From Gemmatimonadota bacterium (GTDB taxonomy: Bacteria > Gemmatimonadota > Gemmatimonadetes > Longimicrobiales > Gaopeijiaceae), in assembly GCA_007130605.1 (NCBI GenBank), contig SLSF01000161.1, positions 1-64,000 on the forward strand: a stretch of 64,000 bases of DNA. Reading direction: 5' to 3'. Below, piece after piece: positions 22,426 through 34,595 of the stretch. Within the stretch, counting starts at the first letter, position 1. Every line of letters starts with the position of its first letter. The translations under genes were made by a program, and so were the position numbers. The notes beneath the pieces were generated by a model. It was not told the DNA's origin, did no database searches, and saw nothing but the letters and a program-made list of their open reading frames with translations.

Positions 22426-24084
22426 GGCCGGGGCCGGGGCCGGAAGCGGCCGGTCGAAGTCCGAGAGGGCGATCCCGATCCGGTCCTCGATCCGCTTGGC
22501 CGACCAGGGAGAGGGGACATTGTTGACGATGATGCTGAAGAGGACCGGCTCACCCGTCACCGTTCGCACCACCCCCGAGAGGGCGGAAGTCCGATGGATC
22601 GTTCCGGTCTTGGCCCGGAGGTTCCCGGCCGCGGCGCTCCGGTGCATGCGGTTCAGCTCCCGTGCATTCCCCGCCTCGGGGAGGCTCGCCCAGAAGAGTT
22701 CGCCATGGGGGGTCCGCTCCATCCGCTCCATGGTCGCCACGAGGGCTTCCGGCGTCGAGCGGTTCTCCCTCGAGAGCCCCGATCCATCCACCACATGGAC
22801 TTCCTCTTCGGCGACCCCCACCACCTCGGTGAGGTAGCGGGTCAGCGCCCGCGCCCCGCCCTCGAAGGTCCCGTCTCCCCCCTCCAGCCGTCCGAGGGTG
22901 AAGAGAAGGAGTTCTCCGTAGAGGTTGTGGCTCCGCTTGTTCAGGGTGTCCAGGAGGTCGGGGAGGGGAGGGGAACGGTGGACAGCGAGGGTCCGGGCCG
23001 GGCTCGATCCATTCCGGGCGGGGGCCGCCGAGCCGAGCCCTTCATGTTCGAGGACGGAGCGGGCGATGCCTCCCACCTGGATGCCCTGGCCTTCGAGGGT
23101 TCCCCGAAGGATGGACGCCGCGAAGGCCGGCGGGTCGGAGACGGTGAGACTCCGCCAGACATCGCCTCCACCGGTATGGATCTGACCCCGGATCTCGATG
23201 GGTTCATCGGGGTCGTCGCGCACCAGGAGGAGGGTGGGGGAGGGGCGGGACGCCACCGTCATCCCATCGTTGATGATGGGGAGATCGGCGCCTGCCGGCT
23301 GGGTGAGGATGCGAGGCGGGGCGCCGGCGCGCTCCCCGGGGCGGACCCGGAGGGTGACCACATTCTCGTTGAAGGAGAGCGCCGAGACCGGGGCGGCGAA
23401 CCAGTCGTTCAGGTCGTCGGGATTCCACGATGGGCGGCGCGGATCGCCCGAGAAGAAGCTGCCGTCGCCGATGATGTCTCCCCGGATCTCATGGATCCCC
23501 TCTGCGCGGAGGGCCTCGATGAAGTGGGCGTACGCGCCCGTCGGTGCCCCGGGATTCCGGAGCCCCAGGGTGGGATCGCCGGTGCCGAAGAGGATGAGGT
23601 CACCGTCGAGGACCCCGTCCCGCACCGGGCCCCGCACCAGGAGGTAGGTGGGGAAGCGGAAGTCGGGTCCCAGCCACTCCAGCGCCGCGGCCGAGGTGAG
23701 GAGCTTCTGGTTCGAGGCGGGGGCCATCGAGTTGGAGGCGTTCAGGTCGACGAGCCGCTCACCCGACTCCAGTGAGACCGCGAGGACCGCCCACTCTCCC
23801 GATCCCCCCACCATCCGCTGGATCTCGGTCTGGAGGAGGCCGGCGCGGGCGTCGCCGCGGAGCTCGGGCCACCGGTTGCCGAGGGGCCGGGCCGAGGCGA
23901 GTTCCTCTGCCGTGGCGGAGAGTTCCCCGGGGGCGGACGGGAGCGCCGCACCCCCGTCGGCCAGGATCGCCGAGTGGGCCACCGGGTCCGTCGAGGTGGG
24001 TCCCGTTCCCGCCGGAAGGAGAGCCAGGAGTCCGAAGAGGAGGAGGCCGCTCAGCGCCAGGTATCCCGACGGGGTGCGTGTCAT
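22402..24084 (-). CDS. dacB: D-alanyl-D-alanine carboxypeptidase/endopeptidase (PBP4, peptidase S13)
   Basis: DacB trims or cleaves peptidoglycan peptides in the periplasm. The 560-residue product has an N-terminal hydrophobic segment (about residues 9-26) and the S13 motifs: SMAPASNQKLLTSAAALEWLG (SNQK, catalytic Ser), SHNLYGELLL (SxN) and KTGTIHRTSALSG near the C-terminus. The large insert between SxxK and SxN is as expected. The gene lies 19 bases after the GlcD-type oxidase start of the same strand is not shared; rather it is downstream of that oxidase and probably co-transcribed with it. Confidence 0.92.
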   Translation of the reverse strand: MTRTPSGYLALSGLLLFGLLALLPAGTGPTSTDPVAHSAILADGGAALPSAPGELSATAEELASARPLGNRWPELRGDARAGLLQTEIQRMVGGSGEWAVLAVSLESGERLVDLNASNSMAPASNQKLLTSAAALEWLGPDFRFPTYLLVRGPVRDGVLDGDLILFGTGDPTLGLRNPGAPTGAYAHFIEALRAEGIHEIRGDIIGDGSFFSGDPRRPSWNPDDLNDWFAAPVSALSFNENVVTLRVRPGERAGAPPRILTQPAGADLPIINDGMTVASRPSPTLLLVRDDPDEPIEIRGQIHTGGGDVWRSLTVSDPPAFAASILRGTLEGQGIQVGGIARSVLEHEGLGSAAPARNGSSPARTLAVHRSPPLPDLLDTLNKRSHNLYGELLLFTLGRLEGGDGTFEGGARALTRYLTEVVGVAEEEVHVVDGSGLSRENRSTPEALVATMERMERTPHGELFWASLPEAGNARELNRMHRSAAAGNLRAKTGTIHRTSALSGVVRTVTGEPVLFSIIVNNVPSPWSAKRIEDRIGIALSDFDRPLPAPAPALTPAGVR

Positions 24085-24103
24085 GGTCTCGGAGTCCGGG
24101 GGG

Positions 24104-25645
24104 TCAGATGGGCCAGGAGCGAGGTCGTGGCTCGAAGTCGTTCAGGGGGTCCTGGCCGGGAAGAGGCACGATCACTCCGGGATTGAAACACCCGAGGGGG
24201 TCGAAGTGATCCTTGATCTCGCGAAAGAGCCGGCTCCACTCGGGGCCCCAGATCCGTTCCATGAAGGGGGCCCGGAGACGTCCGTCGCCATGCTCCCCCG
24301 CCAGGGTGCCCCCCAGGTGGGCCACCAGCTCCACCGTTTCGTCGAGGACGCGGCGGACCCGCTGGAGCCAGTCCGGCGCCTCCACCTCGATGAGGGGGTT
24401 CACATGGACATTTCCATCGCCGGCATGGCCGAAGATGACCGCGTCGATCTCGTGTCGCCCGAGGATCTCCTCGAGTCCCGTCAGATACGCGCCCAGCCGT
24501 GACGGGGGGACCACCGAGTCCTCGATGAACTGGGTGGAGATCCGGCCGAATCGGGCCTGGCGGGCGATGATGGGGCTGGCACGATGGCGGAGTGCCCAGA
24601 GCCGGTGGACCTGGTCGGGGTCGCTCGACCCCAGGCGCCCCAGCTCCCCTGGAATCCCCATCCGGCGCCCGAGGCTCCGTGCGGCCTCGAGACCCGATTC
24701 CACCGCGTCGGTGGAGCCTTCGAACTCCACCAGGTAGAGGGCGTAGGGTGGGGCGGGGAGGTCCGCCAGGAGGGGGTCCTCCAGGAGTTCGGCCACCTCG
24801 AGAAAACGACGGCCGAGGAACTCGCACGCCACCGCGCCGATCTCCGCCACCTCGAGGGCCAGCTCCGACGCCTGGTCGGGATCGCCCACGGGCAGGAGCT
24901 GGACCCCCCGGGTCTCGGGTCGCGGCGCCAGCCGGAGGGTCGCCGCGGTGATCAGCGCCAGGGTGCCTTCGCTCCCCACCAGGAGCTGGGCGGGATCGTC
25001 GGTCTTCCGGTAGCGATCCCAGGCGTAGCCCGAGGAGTTCTTCCGGAGGGGGATCCGTTCGGGGAGGGCCCTTTCGAGGGGCGCGAGCTTGCGGGCGAGG
25101 CCCTCGAAGGGACCGGGTGCGGGATCGTTGCGCCGCGCAACAAAATGGTTGCCTGACGCAAGGATTCCCTCCAGTGCCACCACCCGGCTCGAGGTGGGTC
25201 CGTGACCGAAGGAGCGGGCGCCGGCGGCATTGTTCGCCACCATCCCCCCCACCGTGCACCATTGGGCGGAGGAGGGGAGGGCGGGAAGGGTGAGGTCGGC
25301 CGCTTCGGCCGCTTCCTCCACCTGGAGCGCGGTGCATCCGGCTTCGACCCGGATTCGATTCCCCTCCACCGGTCCCACCTGGCGGAGTCCCTCGTTCAGG
25401 GAGACGACGATCCCCGGACCCAGGTTGCCGGCGGGCATTCCGGTTCCCGCTCCCCGGGGGACGATGGAGACCCCCTCGGCCCGGGCGTACTCCACCAGGT
25501 GGCCCACCTCCTCGACGGAGCGGGGGACGGCGTACGCGGTGGGTTCGGCCCGGAAGGGGCCGGAGATCCGGCTGGCTCGGGTGTGGGCCTCCGGTCCGGT
25601 GAGCCATACCCCTCCGAAGCCGGGGGGTGGAGGAAGTGGAGGCAT
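24104..25645 (-). CDS. FAD-linked oxidase, GlcD / D-lactate dehydrogenase type
   Basis: The 513-residue flavoprotein oxidises a 2-hydroxy acid (glycolate or D-lactate are usual). The FAD_binding_4 domain shows VPRGAGTGMPAGNLGPGIVVSLN and GGMVANNAAGARSFGHGPTSS; the C-terminal FAD-oxidase cap shows IFGHAGDGNVHVNPL and [12 protein letters not shown], both diagnostic of this family. No CCG-type iron-sulfur domain is fused. The ATG at 25645 is used; the open frame upstream runs into perR without similarity. It follows perR by seven bases and so may be co-transcribed with it. Substrate is not certain. Confidence 0.86.
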   Translation of the reverse strand: MPPLPPPPGFGGVWLTGPEAHTRASRISGPFRAEPTAYAVPRSVEEVGHLVEYARAEGVSIVPRGAGTGMPAGNLGPGIVVSLNEGLRQVGPVEGNRIRVEAGCTALQVEEAAEAADLTLPALPSSAQWCTVGGMVANNAAGARSFGHGPTSSRVVALEGILASGNHFVARRNDPAPGPFEGLARKLAPLERALPERIPLRKNSSGYAWDRYRKTDDPAQLLVGSEGTLALITAATLRLAPRPETRGVQLLPVGDPDQASELALEVAEIGAVACEFLGRRFLEVAELLEDPLLADLPAPPYALYLVEFEGSTDAVESGLEAARSLGRRMGIPGELGRLGSSDPDQVHRLWALRHRASPIIARQARFGRISTQFIEDSVVPPSRLGAYLTGLEEILGRHEIDAVIFGHAGDGNVHVNPLIEVEAPDWLQRVRRVLDETVELVAHLGGTLAGEHGDGRLRAPFMERIWGPEWSRLFREIKDHFDPLGCFNPGVIVPLPGQDPLNDFEPRPRSWPI

Positions 25646-25652
25646 GGAGGGC

Positions 25653-26126
25653 TCAGCCGTGCGCCATGGCCTCGCTGGCGCCCCTTCGCTCGGCGGCGCA
25701 ATCGGCGCAGTACCCGGTGAACTCGAGGCGGTATCCGGTGACCTGGAAGGACCCGGTGTCCTCGTGGAGTTCCTCGATCTCTTCCGCCGGAACCTGGCCG
25801 GGAAGATCGACGATCCTGGAGCAGGAAAGACAGCGGGCGTGGTGATGGGGATCGGTCCGACCGTCGTAGCGGGCGGAGCCGTCTCCATAGGTGAGCTTCA
25901 CCGCGAGCCCGCAGCCCACCAGGGTCTCGAGGCTCTTGTAGACCGTCGCCAGTGAGATGACGGGGACCGCGCTTCGCACCTGCAGGTAGACCTCGTCCGC
26001 GGTGGGATGGCTCCGTGTGGACGCCAGGAAGTGATAGACGGCGGCACGCTGCTCGGTGAACCGCTGACCATTCGCCTCGAGGGCCTCTCGGAGGATGTCG
26101 TCGGTCGATCGGGGCTGAGTCGCCAT
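25653..26126 (-). CDS. perR: Fur-family repressor, PerR-like
   Basis: The 157-residue DNA-binding metalloregulator has a winged-helix (RFTEQRAAVYHFL, HPTADEVY, ISLATVYKSLETL) and a dimer domain. Metal-site residues match PerR: HPTAD (His37 equivalent), RYD, PHHHARC and SRIVDL with Asp at the position (PerR Asp104) that favours peroxide-sensitive iron binding. A structural zinc site is formed by CLSC and CADC. A peroxide role is inference from these residues; Zur or Fur is the alternative. The ATG at 26126 is used. It heads a leftward unit with the oxidase and dacB, and has a good candidate promoter at 26174-26202. Confidence 0.85.
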   Translation of the reverse strand: MATQPRSTDDILREALEANGQRFTEQRAAVYHFLASTRSHPTADEVYLQVRSAVPVISLATVYKSLETLVGCGLAVKLTYGDGSARYDGRTDPHHHARCLSCSRIVDLPGQVPAEEIEELHEDTGSFQVTGYRLEFTGYCADCAAERRGASEAMAHG

Positions 26127-26173
26127 GGAACTCCCGAATCCCACAGGGGGAGAAGGTGGCTGGAACGCCCGAA

Positions 26174-26202
26174 AGTTAAGAGCGATCGGAAAGCCGTGTC
26201 AA
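26174..26202 (-). promoter_or_regulatory. Candidate promoter of perR
   Basis: On the minus strand a perfect TTGACA (26202-26197) is followed after 17 bp by TTAACT (26179-26174), about 47 bases before the ATG. A Fur-family operator might overlap it, but no clear palindrome is seen. Confidence 0.5.
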
Positions 26203-26274
26203 TCCGGGAAGAGGCGCCGATCCAGAGAGCCGTGCCCGGGGCGGACCCCTTTTTCGCACCCCATTGGAACCGAG

Positions 26275-26841
26275 ATGATGCTCAAGGATCAGGGGCCCAT
26301 CGAGACACTCGAGCCCCTCGTGGAGTCGATCCGGGACGGAGTCGAGTCTTCCGGCTGGACCCTCTCCGGCCTCCAGAAGACGACAAGCCGGGAATTCGAG
26401 GGGCGCTGGTCCGGGGAGTCCACACGGAGCGCCTACCTCTTCTTTCACCGGGTCGACCTCCCCGAGACGATCTCGGTGGAGGCCTTTGTCGACGAGACGT
26501 CGCGGGGACTTCGCGCGAATCTCTCCCTGGTGGTGGAGGGGCCGCCACTCCGGGAGATGGGCGAGATCCCTCCCATCCTTCGGCGGATCTCCAGCGCCGT
26601 GGGAGAAACCCTGCCGGAGGGGTATCGCACCCCTCTGGCGCTCCGGGTGGGGCTCTCCGATTCCGATGCCGAGCCCGAAGACGCCAGCGTCCAGCTCCGG
26701 GTGAAGCTCAATGCACCCCAGGTGGCCATGAAGGCCGGGAAGTCGGCGATCTCCGCTCTCGCCTCGGCCGCCGTCGTCGCCTTCGAACACCTCCTGGAGC
26801 GCCCCGAGATCGCCGAGCTCCTCCCGCCGGTGGTGGACTGA
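26275..26841 (+). CDS. Conserved protein of unknown function
   Basis: The 188-residue product has no signal peptide and no membrane segment. It is rich in charged residues and alternates strands and helices (ESSGWTLSGLQKTTSREFEG, SAYLFFHRVDLPETISVEAFVDE, LALRVGLSD, SVQLRVKLNAPQVAMKAGKSAISALASAAVVAF). The Trp/Arg-rich first half resembles no family I recognise. It is divergent from perR and 75 bases before acsA, so co-transcription with acsA is possible. ATG at 26278 is an alternative start. Confidence 0.55.
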   Translation: MMLKDQGPIETLEPLVESIRDGVESSGWTLSGLQKTTSREFEGRWSGESTRSAYLFFHRVDLPETISVEAFVDETSRGLRANLSLVVEGPPLREMGEIPPILRRISSAVGETLPEGYRTPLALRVGLSDSDAEPEDASVQLRVKLNAPQVAMKAGKSAISALASAAVVAFEHLLERPEIAELLPPVVD

Positions 26842-26916
26842 CCCCCTTGCCCACCGGAGGGCGCACTTCTACTCTCGCCACTCGTCCACCTCCGCCCCCC
26901 AACCGCCGGCCTGCCC

Positions 26917-28865
<1,949 letters not shown>

Positions 28866-28869
<4 letters not shown>

Positions 28870-29684
28870 ACTTCGTCGGCCAGGGGGTCCGGCGGGGAGG
28901 GCCGGCGGGGTGTGCCCGGCTTCGTCTTCACCGCCTTGGCGGGGATGCCCACATGGACCCTGGACGGCTCGGTGTCGCGGGTGGCCAGCGCCATGGCGCC
29001 CACCATGGAGTCGTCGGTCACATGGACCCCGGCCAGGACGGTGGCGTGGTAGGTGATCCGCACCCCGTCGCCCAGGATGGTCCGGGGTGTCGCCACCATG
29101 GCCGGGTCGTCGATGTCGTGGGAATGGGAGTAGATGTTGGCGAAGTCGGAGACCGAGGTCCGGTTCCCGATGCGGATCCCTCCCCGGTCATCCAGGAGGA
29201 CATGGCGATGGATCACCACGTCGTCACCCACCTCCAGGTTGTACCCGAAGGAAAACTTCACATGGTGGAAGGCCTTGAAGTTTCGCCCGCACCGGCGGAA
29301 GATCCGGCGGGCCAGGATCCTCCGGAAGCGGACCCCCAGGTGGACATTCTCACCCAGCGGGCTCTTGTCGAACATCTCCCAGAGCCAGAGGAGGGGCTTC
29401 ACCCGGGCGTACCGCTCCAGGTCGATCTCCTGGTAGTATTCGGGCTCCAGCGTCACATTCCGCGGATCCATCTGGAGAAGGGCGATCCGGGCCTCCTGGG
29501 GGAGCTCGGCCGGGTCCCCATGGGCGAGACCGGGGTAGTAGATTCCGGTGAGGACCTCTCGACAGAGTTCGTTCCGGTCGCAGTCGGGTGCGTCGAGCCG
29601 GGCGTCGAGGTCGTCGAGCCAGGCATCGTACGCTGCGAGGGTCTCCTCGGGAAGTTCAACCGGGCGGAGCGGATAGTGGTTCAT
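28866..29684 (-). CDS. Left-handed beta-helix acyltransferase (hexapeptide family)
   Basis: The 272-residue cytosolic protein has an N-terminal helical region and a C-terminal hexapeptide-repeat helix (about 140-255: [39 protein letters not shown]). The catalytic His is likely in SHSHD, as in maltose/galactoside O-acetyltransferases, and it closes with a [15 protein letters not shown] segment. The long N-terminal domain is unusual for those small enzymes, so the acceptor is unknown; a sugar or phospholipid is possible. The stop codon TAG shares four bases with that of acsA. Confidence 0.78.
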
Positions 29685-29766
29685 GGGCGGGGTGGGGTGG
29701 ATCGGATCACGGAAACTATATACTCATGGGATTCGTCGGTGGAGAAAAGGGGAAAGGTGCCGTACC

Positions 29767-30144
29767 ATGAATGACGTGCTCAGAAATCGCATCCTCCGGA
29801 AGCTCGAGAGCCTTCCGGATGCACAGATCTACCAGGTGCTCGACTACATCGAGTTCCTGGAGTCCCGATACAACCGGGGGGTGCCCGACGACGCCACCGC
29901 GCTGCAGAAGATCGCCGAACGCTTCGAAGACGGCCTCCGGAAGCGGACGATGAATCCGGCGAGCCTCCGGGAAGCCTTCCAGATCATCTCCGCCGCCGAC
30001 CGGGTCCTCTCGTCGGTCTCCACCGCCGGCCGACAGATCCTGGACGATCTGCAGGCCCCCGTGGACCCCGATGCCCGGCCCTCTTCCCGCGAGGATTCCG
30101 GTTCGGGAGACCCCCCTGGCGACCCCCGTCCGCCCCGGGGTTGA
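29767..30144 (+). CDS. Small protein with DUF2281-like N-terminus
   Basis: The 125-residue product starts with a helical stretch LESLPDAQIYQVLDYIEFLESRY, which resembles the DUF2281/antitoxin-like short helical domain. A second helical part follows (AERFEDGLRKRTMNPASLREAFQIISAADRVL) and the C-terminal 30 residues are Pro/Asp/Arg-rich and probably disordered. No toxin gene is adjacent. The guaB promoter overlaps its stop codon. Function unknown. Confidence 0.55.
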   Translation: MNDVLRNRILRKLESLPDAQIYQVLDYIEFLESRYNRGVPDDATALQKIAERFEDGLRKRTMNPASLREAFQIISAADRVLSSVSTAGRQILDDLQAPVDPDARPSSREDSGSGDPPGDPRPPRG

Positions 30145-30170
30145 CACCTCCTGCAGGAGGCCGGTACACT
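30141..30170 (+). promoter_or_regulatory. Promoter of guaB with an internal perfect palindrome
   Basis: TTGACA (30141-30146), 18 bp, TACACT (30165-30170). The spacer holds a perfect 14-bp palindrome, CCTCCTGCAGGAGG (30147-30160), well placed for a repressor. The -35 hexamer overlaps the TGA of the upstream gene (30142-30144). Predicted transcription start is near 30177, leaving a leader of about 130 bases. Confidence 0.6.
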
Positions 30171-30179
30171 TTCCCATGA

Positions 30180-31787
<1,608 letters not shown>

Positions 31788-31842
31788 CGACTCCGACCTA
31801 AATTGAAGGTCTTCTCCCTTTCCGAACGCTGACCTGGAGCCC

Positions 31843-32955
31843 ATGGACGTCGCGAGCCTCGAACCCAGACTTCTCCTCGGCCCCGGCCCGTCTCCCGTCT
31901 CCGAGCGGATCCGGACGGCCATGGCCCAGCCCACGCTGGGTCACCTGGACCCCCAGTTCCTCGCCCTCCTGGACGATGTGAACGCACGGCTCCGGCTCCT
32001 CTTCGGGACCCGGAACCGGACCACCTTCCCCCTCTCCGGCACCGGATCGGCGGGAATGGAGGCGGCCATGGTGAACCTCATCGCGCCCGGCGACCGGGTC
32101 CTGGTGGGGGTGAACGGGGTCTTCGGGACCCGGCTCGCGGAAATGGGCCGCCGGATGGGCGCCGAAGTGGTGACCATCGAGGCCCCCTGGGGGGAGCCGA
32201 TCCCCGAGGAGCAGGTCATCGAGGCCCTCCAGGCGCACCCCGATGCCCGTCTCCTGGCCATCGTCCACGCCGAGACCTCCACCGGGGTGCACCAGCCCCT
32301 GGCCGAGATCGGGCGCTTCATGCGCGACGGCGAGACCCTCCTGGTGGTGGATGCGGTGACCTCGCTGGGGGGGACCCCCGTGGAGGTGGACGCCATCGGG
32401 ATCGACGTCTGCTATTCCGGAACCCAGAAGTGCCTCGGCGTGCCTCCCGGGCTCGCTCCCATTACCTTCTCGGAGCGGGCACTGGAGCGAGTGCGGACCC
32501 GGGGAGGCCCTCCCACGTCGTGGTATCTCGACGTTTCGCTCATCGCCGGGTACCTGGGAGCGGAGCGGCGCTATCACCACACGGCGCCCATCAACCTCAT
32601 CTACGGCCTCCACGAATCGCTGGTGGAGATCGGCGAGGAGGGGCTCGAGGCCCGCTATGACCGACATGCGGAGGCAGGGGCCCTTCTTCGCGACGAACTG
32701 GGGGAGCGGGGCTTCACCCCCTTCACCCGGGAGGGAGCCCGGCTCCCGCAGCTCACCGCCCTCCATCTGCCCGATGGTCGCGACGAGGGGCCGCTCCGGA
32801 AGCGGCTCCTGGAGGAGCACGGGATCGAGGTCGGGGGGGGACTGGGGCCGGTGGCGGGGAAGATCTGGAGGATCGGGCTCATGGGCGAGGGTGCCCGGCC
32901 CGAAACGGTTCGACAACTGGTCGACGCCGTCGATGCAATTCTGGATGGAGGATAG
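31843..32955 (+). CDS. Class V aminotransferase (alanine/serine-glyoxylate aminotransferase type)
   Basis: The 370-residue PLP enzyme shows LLLGPGPSPVSERI near the start, FPLSGTGSAGMEAAMVNL, VHAETSTGVHQPL, LLVVDAVTSLGGTPVEVDAIGIDVCYSGTQKCLGVPPGL with the PLP lysine in GTQKCLG, and YHHTAPINLIYGLHE. This is the AGT/SGAT subgroup, which makes glycine or hydroxypyruvate from glyoxylate, alanine or serine. It follows guaB by 55 bases; a link through glyoxylate made by the GlcD-type oxidase elsewhere in the window is only inference. Confidence 0.86.
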   Translation: MDVASLEPRLLLGPGPSPVSERIRTAMAQPTLGHLDPQFLALLDDVNARLRLLFGTRNRTTFPLSGTGSAGMEAAMVNLIAPGDRVLVGVNGVFGTRLAEMGRRMGAEVVTIEAPWGEPIPEEQVIEALQAHPDARLLAIVHAETSTGVHQPLAEIGRFMRDGETLLVVDAVTSLGGTPVEVDAIGIDVCYSGTQKCLGVPPGLAPITFSERALERVRTRGGPPTSWYLDVSLIAGYLGAERRYHHTAPINLIYGLHESLVEIGEEGLEARYDRHAEAGALLRDELGERGFTPFTREGARLPQLTALHLPDGRDEGPLRKRLLEEHGIEVGGGLGPVAGKIWRIGLMGEGARPETVRQLVDAVDAILDGG

Positions 32956-32986
32956 ACATGTCCGACACGATCCGCAGGTGCACAGC

Positions 32987-34573
32987 ATGAGGGGGGCTTC
33001 GGCCCGACTGCTTCTCGGCGGGATGCTGGTGGCGGCGGCGGCGGGATGCAGTCGTGTGGGTTTCGATGGCGGGCCCGAGGCGCCGTCGCCCGACGCCGGA
33101 ACCGAGACCGTCGTGCGGACGCCCAGTGCCGCGGACCGGATCGAACGGACGGTCGCACCCACCCGGGTCCTCGACGAGACCCCCCTGGAGGTGGAGGGGG
33201 CGGATCCCCTCCTCTACTCCATCGTCCGTGACGACACCCGCCTCACCGAGCGGGTCGACTACTGGATCGACTTCTGGACCTCGCGGGGAAGCGGTCATTT
33301 CGGTCGCTACCTGGAACGGATGGCCCGGTATCATCCCATCGTGGACCAGGAGCTGAAGGAACGGGGGCTCCCCCTCTCGCTCCGGTACCTCCCCGTGGTG
33401 GAGAGCGGGTACCACCTGGGCGCAGTGAGCCGGGTCGGTGCCACCGGGCTCTGGCAGATCATGACGCCCACGGCCCGCGACCTGGGCCTCTCGGTCTCGA
33501 CCCTGGTGGATGACCGGCGGGACCCGGTGGCCTCCACCCGTGCGGCCCTCGACTACCTGGAGCAGCTCCACCGGACCTTCGACTCCTGGTTCCTCGCCCT
33601 GGCCGCCTACAACGCCGGGCCGGGCCGGGTCGCCGGGGTGATCCAGAGGCACGCACCGGCCGACACGGAGCTGGCAGGGGACGCGCTCTACCTCTACCTG
33701 CGGCCCCACCTCCCGGCCGAGACCCGCGAGTTCGTGCCCCGCTTCTTCGCGGCGGCCGCCATCGCCGGTGACCCGGAGCGCTACGGTTTCCAGGTCCCCG
33801 CCGACATCCCGCACCTCGCCTTCGAAGAGGTGGAGGTCCCCGACGCCACCTCCTTCGATGTCCTGGCCGAGGCGGCCGGGGTCGACGAGGATGCCATCCG
33901 GGAGCTGAATCCCCACTTCCTCAGCACCTTCACCCCGGTGGGCGAGGCCCGGGTGGTTCGCCTTCCCCCGGGAACCGGTGAGACCTTCGAGACGAACTTC
34001 GCCATGATCCCGCCCGACGAGCGGATCCGCCTCCTGGAGCACCCGGTGGGCCAGGGGGAGACCCTGACCCACATCGCCCGTCGGTACAGTGTCTCGGTGG
34101 CGGACCTCCAGTCGGCCAACGGGAGCCTCGACCCCCGACGGCTCCAGGTGGGACAGCGGCTCATCGTGCCGGTGGCCGGGGTCCAGGCGACCGCCTCCAG
34201 TGGCACCACCCTGGCGGGTGCCGACGACACCTCCGGCCCCGCAGACGCACAGAATGGCGGGGCTGAGATCCAGCCCCATCGGGTCCGGTCGGGCGAGAGC
34301 CTCTGGACCATCGCCCGGGCCTACGGGGTCACGGTGGCCGATCTCCGCCGGTGGAACAACCTCTCGGAGAATGCCGTCCTCCAGCCCGGGGCCGAGCTCA
34401 TCGTGGGCAGCGGGACGGCGAGCCAGGGGGCCCGGGCCTACACGGTCCGGGCCGGGGACACCTGGGGTGGGATCGCACAGCGGTTCGGGGTCCGAAGCGC
34501 CGACCTCGCCCGGGCCAATGGCCGGACCACCGGCGAGGTGATCCGGGTGGGAGAGGAACTCAGGATTCCGTGA
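32987..34573 (+). CDS. mltD: Membrane-bound lytic murein transglycosylase D-like lipoprotein with three LysM repeats
   Basis: The 528-residue lipoprotein (lipobox AAAAGCS near residue 22) has a SLT domain: LRYLPVVESGYHLGAVSRVGATGLWQIM with the catalytic Glu in VES, then YNAGPGRVAG and FVPRFFAAAAIAGDPERYGF. Three LysM units follow (HPVGQGETLTHIARRY, HRVRSGESLWTIARAY, YTVRAGDTWGGIAQRF), separated by short linkers. It cleaves glycan strands to anhydro-muropeptides. The ATG at 32987 opens the leader; it is 31 bases after the aminotransferase stop. It converges on holB, with a hairpin between. Confidence 0.92.
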   Translation: MRGASARLLLGGMLVAAAAGCSRVGFDGGPEAPSPDAGTETVVRTPSAADRIERTVAPTRVLDETPLEVEGADPLLYSIVRDDTRLTERVDYWIDFWTSRGSGHFGRYLERMARYHPIVDQELKERGLPLSLRYLPVVESGYHLGAVSRVGATGLWQIMTPTARDLGLSVSTLVDDRRDPVASTRAALDYLEQLHRTFDSWFLALAAYNAGPGRVAGVIQRHAPADTELAGDALYLYLRPHLPAETREFVPRFFAAAAIAGDPERYGFQVPADIPHLAFEEVEVPDATSFDVLAEAAGVDEDAIRELNPHFLSTFTPVGEARVVRLPPGTGETFETNFAMIPPDERIRLLEHPVGQGETLTHIARRYSVSVADLQSANGSLDPRRLQVGQRLIVPVAGVQATASSGTTLAGADDTSGPADAQNGGAEIQPHRVRSGESLWTIARAYGVTVADLRRWNNLSENAVLQPGAELIVGSGTASQGARAYTVRAGDTWGGIAQRFGVRSADLARANGRTTGEVIRVGEELRIP

Positions 34574-34579
34574 CCCTCC

Positions 34580-34595
34580 CGGAGCGTCAGCTCCG
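34580..34595. terminator. Hairpin between convergent mltD and holB
   Basis: CGGAGC (34580-34585) pairs with GCTCCG (34590-34595) around the loop GTCA, whose TCA is the stop codon of holB on the minus strand. No U-tract. Confidence 0.4.

Noticed and set aside
29717-29724. TATATACT before the DUF2281-like gene as a promoter
   Set aside because: A -10-like element is present but no -35 at a useful distance.
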